From Rhodospirillaceae bacterium (GTDB taxonomy: Bacteria; Pseudomonadota; Alphaproteobacteria; SHVZ01): 61,084 nucleotides of DNA. The stretch covers positions 1 through 61,084 of the forward strand of contig JAEULB010000073.1 of assembly GCA_016792585.1 (NCBI GenBank). The letters run 5' to 3'. The position numbers were made by a program, and so were the translations under genes. Shown piece by piece: positions 8,029 to 16,483 of the stretch (position 1 is its first letter; every line of letters begins with the position of its first letter). The notes under the pieces are model-generated. The model made no database searches. It saw nothing but the letters and a program-made list of their open reading frames with translations, and was not told the DNA's origin.

Positions 8029-8798
8029 CTTCCGTACATCTCCCGCCGCCGGCGGATCGCGATGTCCGGGCGGTCGGTGGTGAAAGTCGTCACCTGGGCA
8101 TTGAGCACACGGAGATGATCCGCTTCGTTTCGCACACGATAGGCGCCGAGCTTGAGACCCTGCGCATGCGCCTCCTTGACCATCTCGTGGGTGACGAAGG
8201 CCGAGGGGATTGAGGCTTCGGCAAACGGCGTGTGGGACAGCGCGTCGACAAGACCTTTTAGGCCGACGTCCTTGAACCACGTGTCGCGCACCAGGGCCAC
8301 GAAGCCCTTCGGGCGCGCGTGGCGACGGAACAGGCGGAGCTGGGTCCAGTCGAACGAGGTCACGACGGTGCGCTTCAGGAAGCGCGCGCGCCGGAGCTCG
8401 GCCGCGACCTTGCGCTCGATCTCCGGATAGCGGCGCTTCCGGCCGTCGGTCTTGATCTCGAGGCGGAGGTCGCGGCGGCTCCGGCGGATCAGCGCGATGA
8501 CCTCGCGCAGGGTCGGGATGCGTTCGGCGCGCGTGCGCCTCAGCGTGCGGCGGCGGAGCGCCTTGAAGGAATGCGCGCGGACGGGACCGCGTCCGGTGGT
8601 GGTCCGCTGCAGCGTCGCGTCGTGGTGGACGACGATGCGGCCGTCGCGGGAGAGGTGCACGTCGGTCTCGATCGAGGCGACCGGAAGCCTGGCGGAGCGG
8701 CGGAAGGCGGTCGGCGAGTTCTCGGGCCAGATCAGCGCGCCGCCGCGGTGCGAGGAGATCTCCGGAACCCAGGGCAGGTCATGCGCCAAAGCCGCCAT
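8025..8798 (-). CDS. Glycerophosphodiester phosphodiesterase family protein (second GDPD)
   Basis: 257 residues from ATG at 8798; a TTG at 8834 is an alternative start. GDPD landmarks: H17-R18 (SSHRGG), E26-N27 (PENS), E44 and D46 (IETDV), paired His at 58-59 (VHHDATLQRTT) and LRLEIKTD for the third metal Glu. No signal peptide. The basic composition (RRRTLRRTRAERI) is notable. The gene overlaps the end of the upstream phosphodiesterase gene by 20 bases, so the two are translationally coupled. It sits convergent to an ABC operon that carries another GDPD; the two share the catalytic frame but little else, so they are not a recent duplication. Confidence 0.88.
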   Translation of the reverse strand: MAALAHDLPWVPEISSHRGGALIWPENSPTAFRRSARLPVASIETDVHLSRDGRIVVHHDATLQRTTTGRGPVRAHSFKALRRRTLRRTRAERIPTLREVIALIRRSRRDLRLEIKTDGRKRRYPEIERKVAAELRRARFLKRTVVTSFDWTQLRLFRRHARPKGFVALVRDTWFKDVGLKGLVDALSHTPFAEASIPSAFVTHEMVKEAHAQGLKLGAYRVRNEADHLRVLNAQVTTFTTDRPDIAIRRRREMYGS

Positions 8799-10209
8799 CC
8801 AGATAGTAGGTGCTGCCGGTGCGCTGCCGGTCAAGCCGGCGGATCTTGCCGCCGGCCTCGACCTCGTGGATCAGGCGCCGGGGTTCGCCCGGCGAGGCGC
8901 CCCGGGACATCGCCTCGATCAGCACACGGCCGTCGAATCCGGCGGCCGGAAGGCCCATCAGATGCAGCACGGTCGGCACCACGTCGACGATGCCGGCGGC
9001 GAAGGGCGAGCCGTAGCGCTCGCGGAAGGCATCGCCGCCGCAGATCAGCACGTTGTTGAGCTCGCGCGGATGCAGGCCCCCGTGGGTCCCGCCGTGAAGC
9101 GGCAGGTTGGCATCCATGACGCAGGTGCCGGGAAGGCCGTTGGCGTCGAGCTCGTCGTCATCGGCCAGCGTGAAGAACAGGTGCGGCGCCCGCGCATGCG
9201 CGACGTTCGCCAGCGGCATCGCGAAGGATCCCTGGATCTCGCCTTCGATCTCGTTCCTGGCGTTCGAGAACATCAGGCCGCACCAGGGCTGCTCGGCGAG
9301 CCAGGCGCCAAGGCGGGCGGCTTCGGCCCTGTCGCGGAAGGTGACGCCGATGGGGCCGCTCAGCGCGAGGGCGATGTCGGTGCCGGTGTCGAGCGCGGTA
9401 CCGGCGCGGAATCCGCCGGTGCGCATCAGGTCGATGGTTGACAGCTTCTCGCGGCCGGTGATGTGGCCGTGGTCGGAGACGACGATGACCTGGGTTTCCG
9501 GATCGAGCTTCTCGAGCATCCTGCCGAAGGCGGCGTCGGCACCCTGGATCGAGGCCTTGGCCTCGGGCGAGCCGATGCCGCGATAGTGGTACGTGGAGTC
9601 CGGGTCGGACGACCAGAAGAGCGCAACTTCGGGGGCGAGCTCGCCGAGCACGTGCTCGATGAAGATCGTCATCGCATGGTCGATGCGCGGCGTGTTGGGA
9701 AGCCCGGCCTCCGGCGGCTCGCCGAAGCGCTCGAACAGCGGCCGGGCGCCCGGCGACGAGAGGTGACGGCCATGAGTGGACCAGCGGATCTGCCCCAAGG
9801 TCCCGGCCTCGTGGTTCAGCAGGATCGCGTTACCGGGCGTGCCGGTCGAGACGACGGCGTACGACTTCCCGGCCTTGGCCAGGATCTCGCCCAGCGACGG
9901 CACGCCAAGCATGCGCCCGCCGGAGGCGGCGGCGAGCGCGTCCAGGTCCTCGGCCTTGCCGGTGCTGAGCGGCCGGCCGGGGATCGCATCCGTCGCATGG
10001 AAGACGTTGGCGACGATGCCGTGGCGGGCCGGGTGGCAACCGGTCACCAGCGAGGCGACGTTGACGCGCGTCTCGGTCGGGAACACCGCCCGGCTCATCG
10101 GGAAGCGGCTGCCGCCGTCGGCGAAGCGGACGAGGTTGGGGGCTAGCTCCGGCGTGACCATGTCCGGCCGGAGACCGTCGAAGACGAACAGGATGACGCG
10201 TGTGGCCAT
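8779..10209 (-). CDS. Alkaline-phosphatase-superfamily phosphodiesterase / nucleotide pyrophosphatase family
   Basis: 476 residues. The N-terminal metal strand FVFDGLRPD (D11) and the nucleophile motif FPTETRVN (Thr45) are those of type I phosphodiesterase/NPP enzymes; later metal ligands appear in SSDPDSTYHYRG and VVSDHGHITG, with a C-terminal LHGGTHGGLHP. These enzymes cleave phosphodiesters with two zinc ions. There is no obvious signal peptide, so a cytoplasmic role is likely. It follows an MFS carrier gene by 9 bases and overlaps the GDPD gene, so all three probably share a transcript. The substrate is unknown; glycerophosphodiesters or phosphonate esters would fit the neighbourhood. Confidence 0.85.
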   Translation of the reverse strand: MATRVILFVFDGLRPDMVTPELAPNLVRFADGGSRFPMSRAVFPTETRVNVASLVTGCHPARHGIVANVFHATDAIPGRPLSTGKAEDLDALAAASGGRMLGVPSLGEILAKAGKSYAVVSTGTPGNAILLNHEAGTLGQIRWSTHGRHLSSPGARPLFERFGEPPEAGLPNTPRIDHAMTIFIEHVLGELAPEVALFWSSDPDSTYHYRGIGSPEAKASIQGADAAFGRMLEKLDPETQVIVVSDHGHITGREKLSTIDLMRTGGFRAGTALDTGTDIALALSGPIGVTFRDRAEAARLGAWLAEQPWCGLMFSNARNEIEGEIQGSFAMPLANVAHARAPHLFFTLADDDELDANGLPGTCVMDANLPLHGGTHGGLHPRELNNVLICGGDAFRERYGSPFAAGIVDVVPTVLHLMGLPAAGFDGRVLIEAMSRGASPGEPRRLIHEVEAGGKIRRLDRQRTGSTYYLDGGFGA

Positions 10210-10218
10210 GCGGCCAGT

Positions 10219-11433
10219 CTAGCGCGGATCGGTGCCTGTTTTGGGTTTCCAGGCGGTTGCCAGCGACAGGGTCGCCGCCGCGGTCGCGAGCCAGAACAGC
10301 GTCGCCGGCCCCCAGATGTCCCAGACCAGGCCGCCAAGCGCGCCGGAAGCAACCAGGGCGAAGCCCGAAAGCAGGCTGAAGGCGCCGAAAGCCGTGCCCC
10401 GCAAGGTCTCGGGCACCGAATCCACGATCAGCGTCGCCAGCACGCCCTGGGTCATGCCGAAATGCAGCCCCCAGAGCAGCACGCCGAGAAGCCCGACCCA
10501 GGGGCCGGTCGCGACCGCCAGCAGCGCGTCGCAGAGGATCAGCACGCCGATGCCGAGCGCGAGCAGCGTACGGCGGTCGACGCGGTCGGAGATCCGGCCG
10601 ACCGGGTAGGCCGACAGCGCATAGACGGTGTTCATCAGCACGAAGGCGATCGGCACCAGCCAGAGCGGCACGCCCAGGCTTTCGGTGCGGAGCACGAGGA
10701 ACGCCTTGGCGCCGCGCCCGAAGGTCAGCAGGGCCGCGCCGACCGCGATCCACCAGAAGGCGAAGCCCAGGTTCGCGAGGTCGGCGCGGTTGAGCGGCAG
10801 GCGCTCGAGCGGCGGGGATCCGCCGAGCGGCTCCTCGGCCGCGCGCGCCAGCACGATCACCGCGAGCACGCCGGGCACGAAGGCGATCCAGAACAGGAGC
10901 TGGAAGTTGTCCTGGCTCGCCCAAAGGATCGCGATCGCCAGCAGCGGCCCGATCACCGCGCCCAGCGTGTCGAGGGTCTGGCGAAGACCGAAGGCGCGGC
11001 CATGGATCGAAGGGTCGGTCGCGCGCGCGATCATTGCGTCGCGGGGCGCGGTGCGCAGCCCCTTGCCGACGCGGTCGACGATGCGCGCGGCGAAGACCGG
11101 GATCGGCGTGCCGGCAAACGGGAAGACGATCTTGCTGATCGCCGAGAGACCGTAGCCGAAGACGACGATGCCCTTGTAGCGCCCGAGCTTGTCGCCGATC
11201 GCGCCGGATACCACGCGCATGGCCGCGGCGATGCCTTCGGCGATCCCCTCGATCAGCCCGATCGTCGCCATCGACACGCCCATCACGGTGCCGAGATAGA
11301 CCGGCAGAACGGCAAGGATCATCTCGGAGGAGATGTCGGTCAGCAGCGAGACCCAGCCGAGAACCCAGACGAGCGCGGGCACGCGAGGGGAGGCGGATGC
11401 GGACGAAATGGTGGAGGCGGTCGAGACGCTCAT
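10219..11433 (-). CDS. Major facilitator superfamily transporter
   Basis: 404 residues, roughly twelve hydrophobic segments. The loop 2-3 motif appears as GAIGDKLGRYKG near residue 77, and DRVGKGLRTAPRDAMIA is a conserved cytoplasmic segment of the MFS group with a DISSEM motif in the first helix (LLTDISSEMI). First gene of a three-gene minus-strand unit with a phosphodiesterase and a GDPD, so it may import or export their substrate or product. The start ATG at 11433 lies about 110 bases from the divergent aldolase gene. Confidence 0.88.
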   Translation of the reverse strand: MSVSTASTISSASASPRVPALVWVLGWVSLLTDISSEMILAVLPVYLGTVMGVSMATIGLIEGIAEGIAAAMRVVSGAIGDKLGRYKGIVVFGYGLSAISKIVFPFAGTPIPVFAARIVDRVGKGLRTAPRDAMIARATDPSIHGRAFGLRQTLDTLGAVIGPLLAIAILWASQDNFQLLFWIAFVPGVLAVIVLARAAEEPLGGSPPLERLPLNRADLANLGFAFWWIAVGAALLTFGRGAKAFLVLRTESLGVPLWLVPIAFVLMNTVYALSAYPVGRISDRVDRRTLLALGIGVLILCDALLAVATGPWVGLLGVLLWGLHFGMTQGVLATLIVDSVPETLRGTAFGAFSLLSGFALVASGALGGLVWDIWGPATLFWLATAAATLSLATAWKPKTGTDPR

Positions 11434-11543
11434 CTGGTGCGCGAGCGTGGTGGATTTGTTTCGCGATGTCGAGGATCACGCGTGTTTTCCGCTGGGGAAA
11501 AGCGTCCTATCATCGGCCAGCGACCGACTTTCAGGAGCCACCG

Positions 11544-12323
11544 ATGCCCGACACCCTTCTCGCTCATCTACCGTCGATGAAGTCCCAGGTCTCGGCCGAG
11601 GACTGGCAGATGCGGGTCGATCTCGCCGCCTGCTATCGGCTCGCGGCGCGCTATGGCTGGGTGGATCTGACCGGCACGCACATCTCGGCCAGGGTGAAGG
11701 CGCCGGCGGGGCAGCATCACTTCCTGATCAACCCGCATGGCGTGCTGTTCCAGCAGGTGACGGCCTCCAGCCTGGTCAAGATCGACCAGGACGGCCGCAA
11801 GATCCAGGAGAGCCCCTATCCGGTGAACCCGGCGGGCTTCGTGATCCACTCGGCGATCCACATGAAGAACGAAGAAGCGATCTGCGTCTTCCATTCGCAC
11901 ACGATCGCCGGCATGGGCGTGTCGATGCAGGAGGAGGGCCTCCTGATGGCGAGCCAGCACTCGGCCTTCTTCTACGACAACTTGGGATATCACGACATCG
12001 AGCACATGGAAGCCGGCGTCGAGGGCCGAGACATCCTGGCGAACGACCTCGGCCGGCACCGCGCGCTGATCATGCGCAACCACGGGCTGCTCACCACCGG
12101 CCGCACGGTCGGCGAGGCCTTCTATGTCATGCACACGCTGGAGCGCGCCTGCGCCGCGCAGATCGCCGCCCAGGCGGGCGGGGCCAAGGTGCGTCGCATG
12201 AGCGACGCCACCTGTGGGTTCTTCAGCGAGTTCTTCCGGGAGGCGACGCTCAAGCACGGCACCATGGCGTGGCCGTCGCTGCTGTCGACGCTCGAGACGA
12301 CGGATCCGGACTACAGGAACTGA
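11544..12323 (+). CDS. Class II aldolase/adducin family protein
   Basis: 259 residues; ATG at 11544 behind AGGAG. The family is zinc-dependent and includes fuculose- and ribulose-phosphate aldolases and related decarboxylases. The zinc-binding His pair is visible in CVFHSHTIAGMG, a third His in LIMRNHGLLTTG, and substrate residues in TGTHISAR and INPHGVLF. The length and the FYDNLGYHDIEH segment match the larger adducin-like aldolase branch rather than FucA. It stands alone, divergent from the MFS gene and convergent with the sugar ABC operon. The exact substrate is unknown. Confidence 0.88.
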   Translation: MPDTLLAHLPSMKSQVSAEDWQMRVDLAACYRLAARYGWVDLTGTHISARVKAPAGQHHFLINPHGVLFQQVTASSLVKIDQDGRKIQESPYPVNPAGFVIHSAIHMKNEEAICVFHSHTIAGMGVSMQEEGLLMASQHSAFFYDNLGYHDIEHMEAGVEGRDILANDLGRHRALIMRNHGLLTTGRTVGEAFYVMHTLERACAAQIAAQAGGAKVRRMSDATCGFFSEFFREATLKHGTMAWPSLLSTLETTDPDYRN

Positions 12324-12326
12324 GCC

Positions 12327-12386
12327 CTAAATGAGCTCGCCGATTTCTCGGATGAGCTCCAAAACCAAGCCGACCAGCCAATGCAT
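12327..12386 (-). CDS. Possible 19-residue hydrophobic/amphipathic micro-protein
   Basis: A tiny frame starting ATG at 12386 and ending TAG at 12327, reading MHWLVGLVLELIREIGELI. It has a near-ideal ribosome site, GGGAGG, five to six bases before the ATG, and lies 17 bases after the stop of the lactonase gene, on the same strand. The peptide is a hydrophobic helix with a Glu/Arg face. It could be a membrane micro-protein at the end of the sugar operon. Coding is suggested by the ribosome site only; the length is too short for codon statistics. Confidence 0.35.
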   Translation of the reverse strand: MHWLVGLVLELIREIGELI

Positions 12387-12403
12387 GATGCCCTCCCGGA
12401 TGA

Positions 12404-13303
12404 TCAGGGCGTCATAGTCGCATACATTCTCTGGCCTGGCACCGGCGCGTCGGCGACCAGGATCGAGCCGGTCTCGGACTCGGTGATGTAGATCTGCTTT
12501 CGGTCCGGGCTGTAGGCGAGGTTGGTGGTCATCAGGCCGGCGGCGCTCCGGATGCGGAACGTCGGCTCGCCCTGCTTGTCGAACAGGAACACCGAGCCTA
12601 AGCGATTGACCGCGACGGCGAGGCCGCCAGTCTCGTCGATCGCGAGGCCGTCGGGCCCCGAATAGCCGCCGGAAAAGGTCTGGAAAGCACCGAGGCGGTC
12701 GACGCTGCCGTCGGCGAGGATGCCGCAGCGCCAGACCTGCGGGCCGAAGGTGACGGCGATAAAGAGATGCGTCTCCGCCGGGTTCATGACGATGCCGTTC
12801 GGGCTCGGCACGTTGTTCAGCAGCAGGTCGAGCTTGCCCGAGGCCGAATAGCGGAACACGCGCCCTGTGGGATCGCGGAGATCGGTCGAGCCCTGGTCGG
12901 TGAAGTAGAGGTCGCCGTTCGAGCGGAAGAACAGGTCGTTGACGCCTTTGTAGCCGGGCATCAGCCGGTCGCGGCCGATGAACGCCTCGACCTTCCCCGA
13001 TACCGGGTCCATCCGCATGATCCCGTTCCGGCGGTCGGCGACGAAGATCTCGCCCGACTTGTGGATCTTGAGGCCGTTCGGGATGCCGTCGTATTGCGCG
13101 GCGATGTCGATCCGCTTGTCCGGGCGGATGCGGAGGATCTGCCCGGCGTAGGAATTGACGACGTAGAGATTGCCGTCGCGGTCGAAGGAGGGGCCCTCGA
13201 GGAAGGAATGCGGCTTGTCGCCGCTCGCCTTGAGCCCCAGCGTCTCGACGACGTTGACGAAGACGCGGGAGGGCAGGTCCTTGGGCGGCGCGTAGAGGCT
13301 CAT
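12404..13303 (-). CDS. SMP-30/gluconolactonase/LRE family protein
   Basis: 299 residues from ATG at 13303, which overlaps the permease stop as ATGA; a longer frame extends upstream inside the permease gene but is a shadow. The six-bladed propeller signature runs through FLEGPSFDRDGNLYVV (metal Glu), NDLFFRSNGDLYFTD, NGIVMNPAETHLFIA and GPDGLAIDETGGL. Members hydrolyse sugar lactones with a divalent metal. No signal peptide, so cytoplasmic. As last large gene of a sugar ABC operon it likely opens a lactone made from the imported sugar. Confidence 0.88.
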   Translation of the reverse strand: MSLYAPPKDLPSRVFVNVVETLGLKASGDKPHSFLEGPSFDRDGNLYVVNSYAGQILRIRPDKRIDIAAQYDGIPNGLKIHKSGEIFVADRRNGIMRMDPVSGKVEAFIGRDRLMPGYKGVNDLFFRSNGDLYFTDQGSTDLRDPTGRVFRYSASGKLDLLLNNVPSPNGIVMNPAETHLFIAVTFGPQVWRCGILADGSVDRLGAFQTFSGGYSGPDGLAIDETGGLAVAVNRLGSVFLFDKQGEPTFRIRSAAGLMTTNLAYSPDRKQIYITESETGSILVADAPVPGQRMYATMTP

Positions 13304-14142
13304 CAGTCCTTCACGCCGCCGGACGTCAGTCCGGTCACCATGTATTTGCGGACCGAGAAGTAGAGGACCGTCGGCGGGACCGAATAGATGATGCCGACCG
13401 CCATCAGCAGCGGCCAGGGGGCGGAGTCGTCCGAGCGGAAGAGGCCCAAGGTCACCGTCAGCGTGACGCGGGTCTCGTGGGAGAGGATCAGGAAGGCGTA
13501 GAGATACTCGTTCCAGGCGTGCAGGAGGGCGAAGGTGCCGACCGCGATCATCGCCGGACGGATCAAGGGCACATAGACCAGCCGGAAGATCTGCCAGCGG
13601 CTGGCGCCGTCGACCATCGCCGCCTCGTCGAGCTCGAACGGCACGCTGTCGGCATAGTTCCGCAACACCCAGATCGCGTAGGGCGTGGTGAAGGTGACGA
13701 CGGCGAAGATCAGACCCCACTGGGTGTCGAGCAGCTTGTAGGCGCCCATCACCTGGTAGAACGGGATCGCCAGGAACGCCGCCGGGATCAGGTATGTCGT
13801 CAGCGCCAGGTTGTTGACCAGCGGGCCGTAGCGGAGCTTGAGCCGGCCGACCGCGAAGCTCGCCAGGGTCGCGATCGCGAGCACGATCACCATGCTGGCG
13901 GCGGCGATGAAGACGCTGTTGCCGAGCTGGACCCAGAAGAATTTGAGGTAGTGGTTGTCCTGCCTGAAGACGGTGGCGTAGTTGCCGAGCGTCGGGTTCT
14001 CGGGCCAGAGCTTGCCGGCGAAGATCGCGTTCACCGGCGTGATCGACATGATCATCATGTTGTAGAGCGGCGCCATCGTCCAAAGGAAGACGACGATGCC
14101 GAGCAACCCGAGGCCCAGGTATTCGAAGGCGCGGCGGCTCAT
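13303..14142 (-). CDS. Sugar ABC transporter permease, MalG type
   Basis: 279 residues, ATG at 14142 overlapping the MalF-type gene. Six membrane helices are expected; the cytoplasmic EAA loop is visible as ELDEAAMVDGASRWQIFRLVYVPL, the MalG/UgpE signature, followed by HAWNEYLYAFLIL. It dimerises with the 14139-15011 product to form the channel. Shadow frames in this region are noncoding. Confidence 0.92.
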   Translation of the reverse strand: MSRRAFEYLGLGLLGIVVFLWTMAPLYNMMIMSITPVNAIFAGKLWPENPTLGNYATVFRQDNHYLKFFWVQLGNSVFIAAASMVIVLAIATLASFAVGRLKLRYGPLVNNLALTTYLIPAAFLAIPFYQVMGAYKLLDTQWGLIFAVVTFTTPYAIWVLRNYADSVPFELDEAAMVDGASRWQIFRLVYVPLIRPAMIAVGTFALLHAWNEYLYAFLILSHETRVTLTVTLGLFRSDDSAPWPLLMAVGIIYSVPPTVLYFSVRKYMVTGLTSGGVKD

Positions 14143-15011
14143 GCCTGGCGTCCCCCGGCCTTCGACAGGCGCCGCGTCAGCAGGATCACCAGCGGGATCA
14201 GGATCGGGATCGCCGAGACCATGGTGACGATGCCGGCCTCGAAGTCGGCCTGGCGGAAGGCGTAGCGGATGCCCATCGTCGCCAGCGTGTTGGTGCGGTC
14301 GGCGGGCCCGCCGCCGGTGAGCAGGTAGACGCTGTTGAAGTCGCCCAGGGACCAGATCGTGGTCAGCATCGTCGATGTCAGGAACAGCGCCTTCAGCTGC
14401 GGGAAGGTGACGTGGCGGAAGCGCTGCCACTTGGTGGCGCCGTCGACCGCGGCCGCGTCGTAGAGGTCCTTCGGGATCGCCATGCGGCCGGCGACCAGGA
14501 TCATCGTCCAGAAGGGCAGGTACTTCCAGATATGGACGGCGATGATCGCCGAGAGGCCGTAGGACGGATTGGTCAGCCAGTTCGGCCCATCGATGCGAAA
14601 CAGGTCGAACAGCAGCGTGTTCACCATCCCCCACTCGGAATTGAGCATCCAGCGGATCGAGATGATCGAGGGGATGTGCGGCACCGCCCAGGGCAAGAGG
14701 AAGATCGCGCCAAGGATGCGGACCCAAAGATAGGGCAGCGCGAAGAAGCCCGACAGGAACAGCGCCAGGATCATCTTCAGGTTCACGCCGATCAAGAGGA
14801 AGACCAGCGTGTTCCAGGCGGTCCGCCAGTAGATCGGATCGTCGAACAGCCGCTGATAGGCCTTGAGGTCGGTCGCGAGCCAGACCGCGTAGCCGATCGG
14901 GTAGGCGACGAACAGCACGAAGACGACGATGTAGGGGAACAGGAAGAAGAGACCCCAGGCGGCGTCCGAGGAAAGCCAGGGCGCGCGGGGAGCGGCGGCG
15001 GGTGCGGTCAT
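14139..15011 (-). CDS. Sugar ABC transporter permease, MalF type
   Basis: 290 residues from ATG at 15011. N-terminal membrane segment (LFFLFPYIVVFVLFVAYPIG), a periplasmic segment, then the conserved PWAVPHIPSIISIRWML and EAA loop DLYDAAAVDGATKWQRFRHVTFP. This is the CUT1-class architecture for oligosaccharide, polyol or glycerophosphodiester importers. It lies 50 bases after the binding-protein stop. No ATPase gene is found in the operon. Confidence 0.92.
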   Translation of the reverse strand: MTAPAAAPRAPWLSSDAAWGLFFLFPYIVVFVLFVAYPIGYAVWLATDLKAYQRLFDDPIYWRTAWNTLVFLLIGVNLKMILALFLSGFFALPYLWVRILGAIFLLPWAVPHIPSIISIRWMLNSEWGMVNTLLFDLFRIDGPNWLTNPSYGLSAIIAVHIWKYLPFWTMILVAGRMAIPKDLYDAAAVDGATKWQRFRHVTFPQLKALFLTSTMLTTIWSLGDFNSVYLLTGGGPADRTNTLATMGIRYAFRQADFEAGIVTMVSAIPILIPLVILLTRRLSKAGGRQA

Positions 15012-15060
15012 CTCTAGGCGGGAAGGAGCGGGCGGCGAGGCGAGATCGCCGCCTGCTGGA

Positions 15061-16395
15061 TCAGCTCATCACCTTCGCCATGCGCTCGGCGAGCTCGTCG
15101 ACCGCCTTCTCGGTGGTCCAGCCGTCGAGCACGATTCGGCCCAGCATCTTGCCCCAGAGCTGCTCCGCCATGACCTTCGCGTAGTTGCGGTTGTAGGTCT
15201 GCGGGAACGGCTTGTTGACCGCCTGGGTGTACTGCTTGAAAGCGGCCGAGCGGTGCGGGTCCTTGGGATCGGAGTAGAACGGGTCGTTGATCAGCGCCGG
15301 CATCACCGGCATGAAGCGGCCGTTCATCGCCTTCATCATCGGTCCCATGTTGGCGGGCGTCAGGAAGGTCTTCATGAAGGACTTGGCGTTGTCGATGTTC
15401 TTCGACTGTTTGAAGATCAGGATCTGCTTGACCGAGATCATCGTCGGCGTCGGCTTGCCGTCCGGGCCGTTCGGCCACGGCACGGTGCGCATGTTCTTGT
15501 AGTAGTTGTCGGGGTTCGAGGCGAGCTGCGACATCGGGATCGACAGCGTCGGGTTCATCGCCACGAGGTTCTTCTTGTTGAGGAACGAGACGTTGTCGTC
15601 CGAGCCGCCCCAGTTGGTGGCGTCGGGTGGCGAGCACTGGCCCTTGATCGGCTTGACGTAGCTGTCGATCGCCTGGACGACCTTCTTCTTGATGTCCGGC
15701 TCGCCGATGCGGAGCTTGCCGTCGGGGGCGACGATCTCGGCGCCATAGGCGTTCAGGTAGATGTGGACGTTGAAGAAGGGGTCGTTCGACGAGGTCGAGG
15801 AGCCCTGGCCGAGGCCGTAGATGCGGTTGCCCTTGGCGCGCAGCGCCGGCTGCACCTTCGAGCACCAGAAGTCGAAGAACGGCTCCCAGGAATTGGGGAT
15901 GTCCGACTCCTTGAAGCCGGCCTGCTCCAGCAGGTCGTTCCAGTAGTGCACATGCGGCGACATCTGGAAGAACGGCATCGCGTAGTAGGACTTCTTGCCG
16001 GTCTTGCCGTTGATGAACTGGAGGGAGTCGAGGACGCCCGGCTGGATCTGGTCCTTGATCGGCTCGATCACGTCGGAGACGTCGGCCATCAGGTCGTCAT
16101 AGGCCCAGGTCGGCGTATAGGCGAGGTCATAGGAGAAGTCGTAGGTGAGATCGGGCGGCAGGCCCGCCTTCAGCGCCGGGATGGTCTTCGCCTCGGTATC
16201 GCCGGAGGCGTAGTAGCTGACGTCGGCCTTCTTGCCGGTCTGCTTCTCCCAGAGGGCGACGACCGCCTTGAAGGCGTTGTCTTCGGCTTCGGTGACGCCC
16301 TTGGTCCACCAGATCACGAGATCCTGGGCCTGGGCAGGAACCGCGAAGCCAAAGGCCACGACGGCGGCGGCGAGAACGGAACGGACGGATCGCAT
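15061..16395 (-). CDS. Sugar ABC transporter substrate-binding protein, CUT1 type
   Basis: 444 residues from ATG at 16395 behind GGGGAGGAAG; a longer frame starts at 16440 but has no ribosome site. Signal peptide 1-24 ends at AQAQ. Mature-protein landmarks of family 1 binding proteins: DLVIWWTKG, VALWEKQTGKKADV, DLTYDFSYDLAY and the late FLTPANMGPMMKAMNGRFMP. It delivers sugar to the MalF/MalG-type permeases that follow. The ligand is unknown. First gene of the operon ending in the lactonase. Confidence 0.9.
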   Translation of the reverse strand: MRSVRSVLAAAVVAFGFAVPAQAQDLVIWWTKGVTEAEDNAFKAVVALWEKQTGKKADVSYYASGDTEAKTIPALKAGLPPDLTYDFSYDLAYTPTWAYDDLMADVSDVIEPIKDQIQPGVLDSLQFINGKTGKKSYYAMPFFQMSPHVHYWNDLLEQAGFKESDIPNSWEPFFDFWCSKVQPALRAKGNRIYGLGQGSSTSSNDPFFNVHIYLNAYGAEIVAPDGKLRIGEPDIKKKVVQAIDSYVKPIKGQCSPPDATNWGGSDDNVSFLNKKNLVAMNPTLSIPMSQLASNPDNYYKNMRTVPWPNGPDGKPTPTMISVKQILIFKQSKNIDNAKSFMKTFLTPANMGPMMKAMNGRFMPVMPALINDPFYSDPKDPHRSAAFKQYTQAVNKPFPQTYNRNYAKVMAEQLWGKMLGRIVLDGWTTEKAVDELAERMAKVMS

Positions 16396-16483
16396 GCGAC
16401 TTCCTCCCCGAACGAAATATCGTGAAGGAAAGCCTGTCACGCGCCCGTGAGCCGGTCAAACGCCGGGCTGGGCGCGGCGAAAC

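Noticed and set aside
12333..12359. GAGCTC inverted repeat as a terminator
   Set aside because: The stem is short and interrupted, no T-run follows on either strand, and it lies inside the candidate micro-protein frame.
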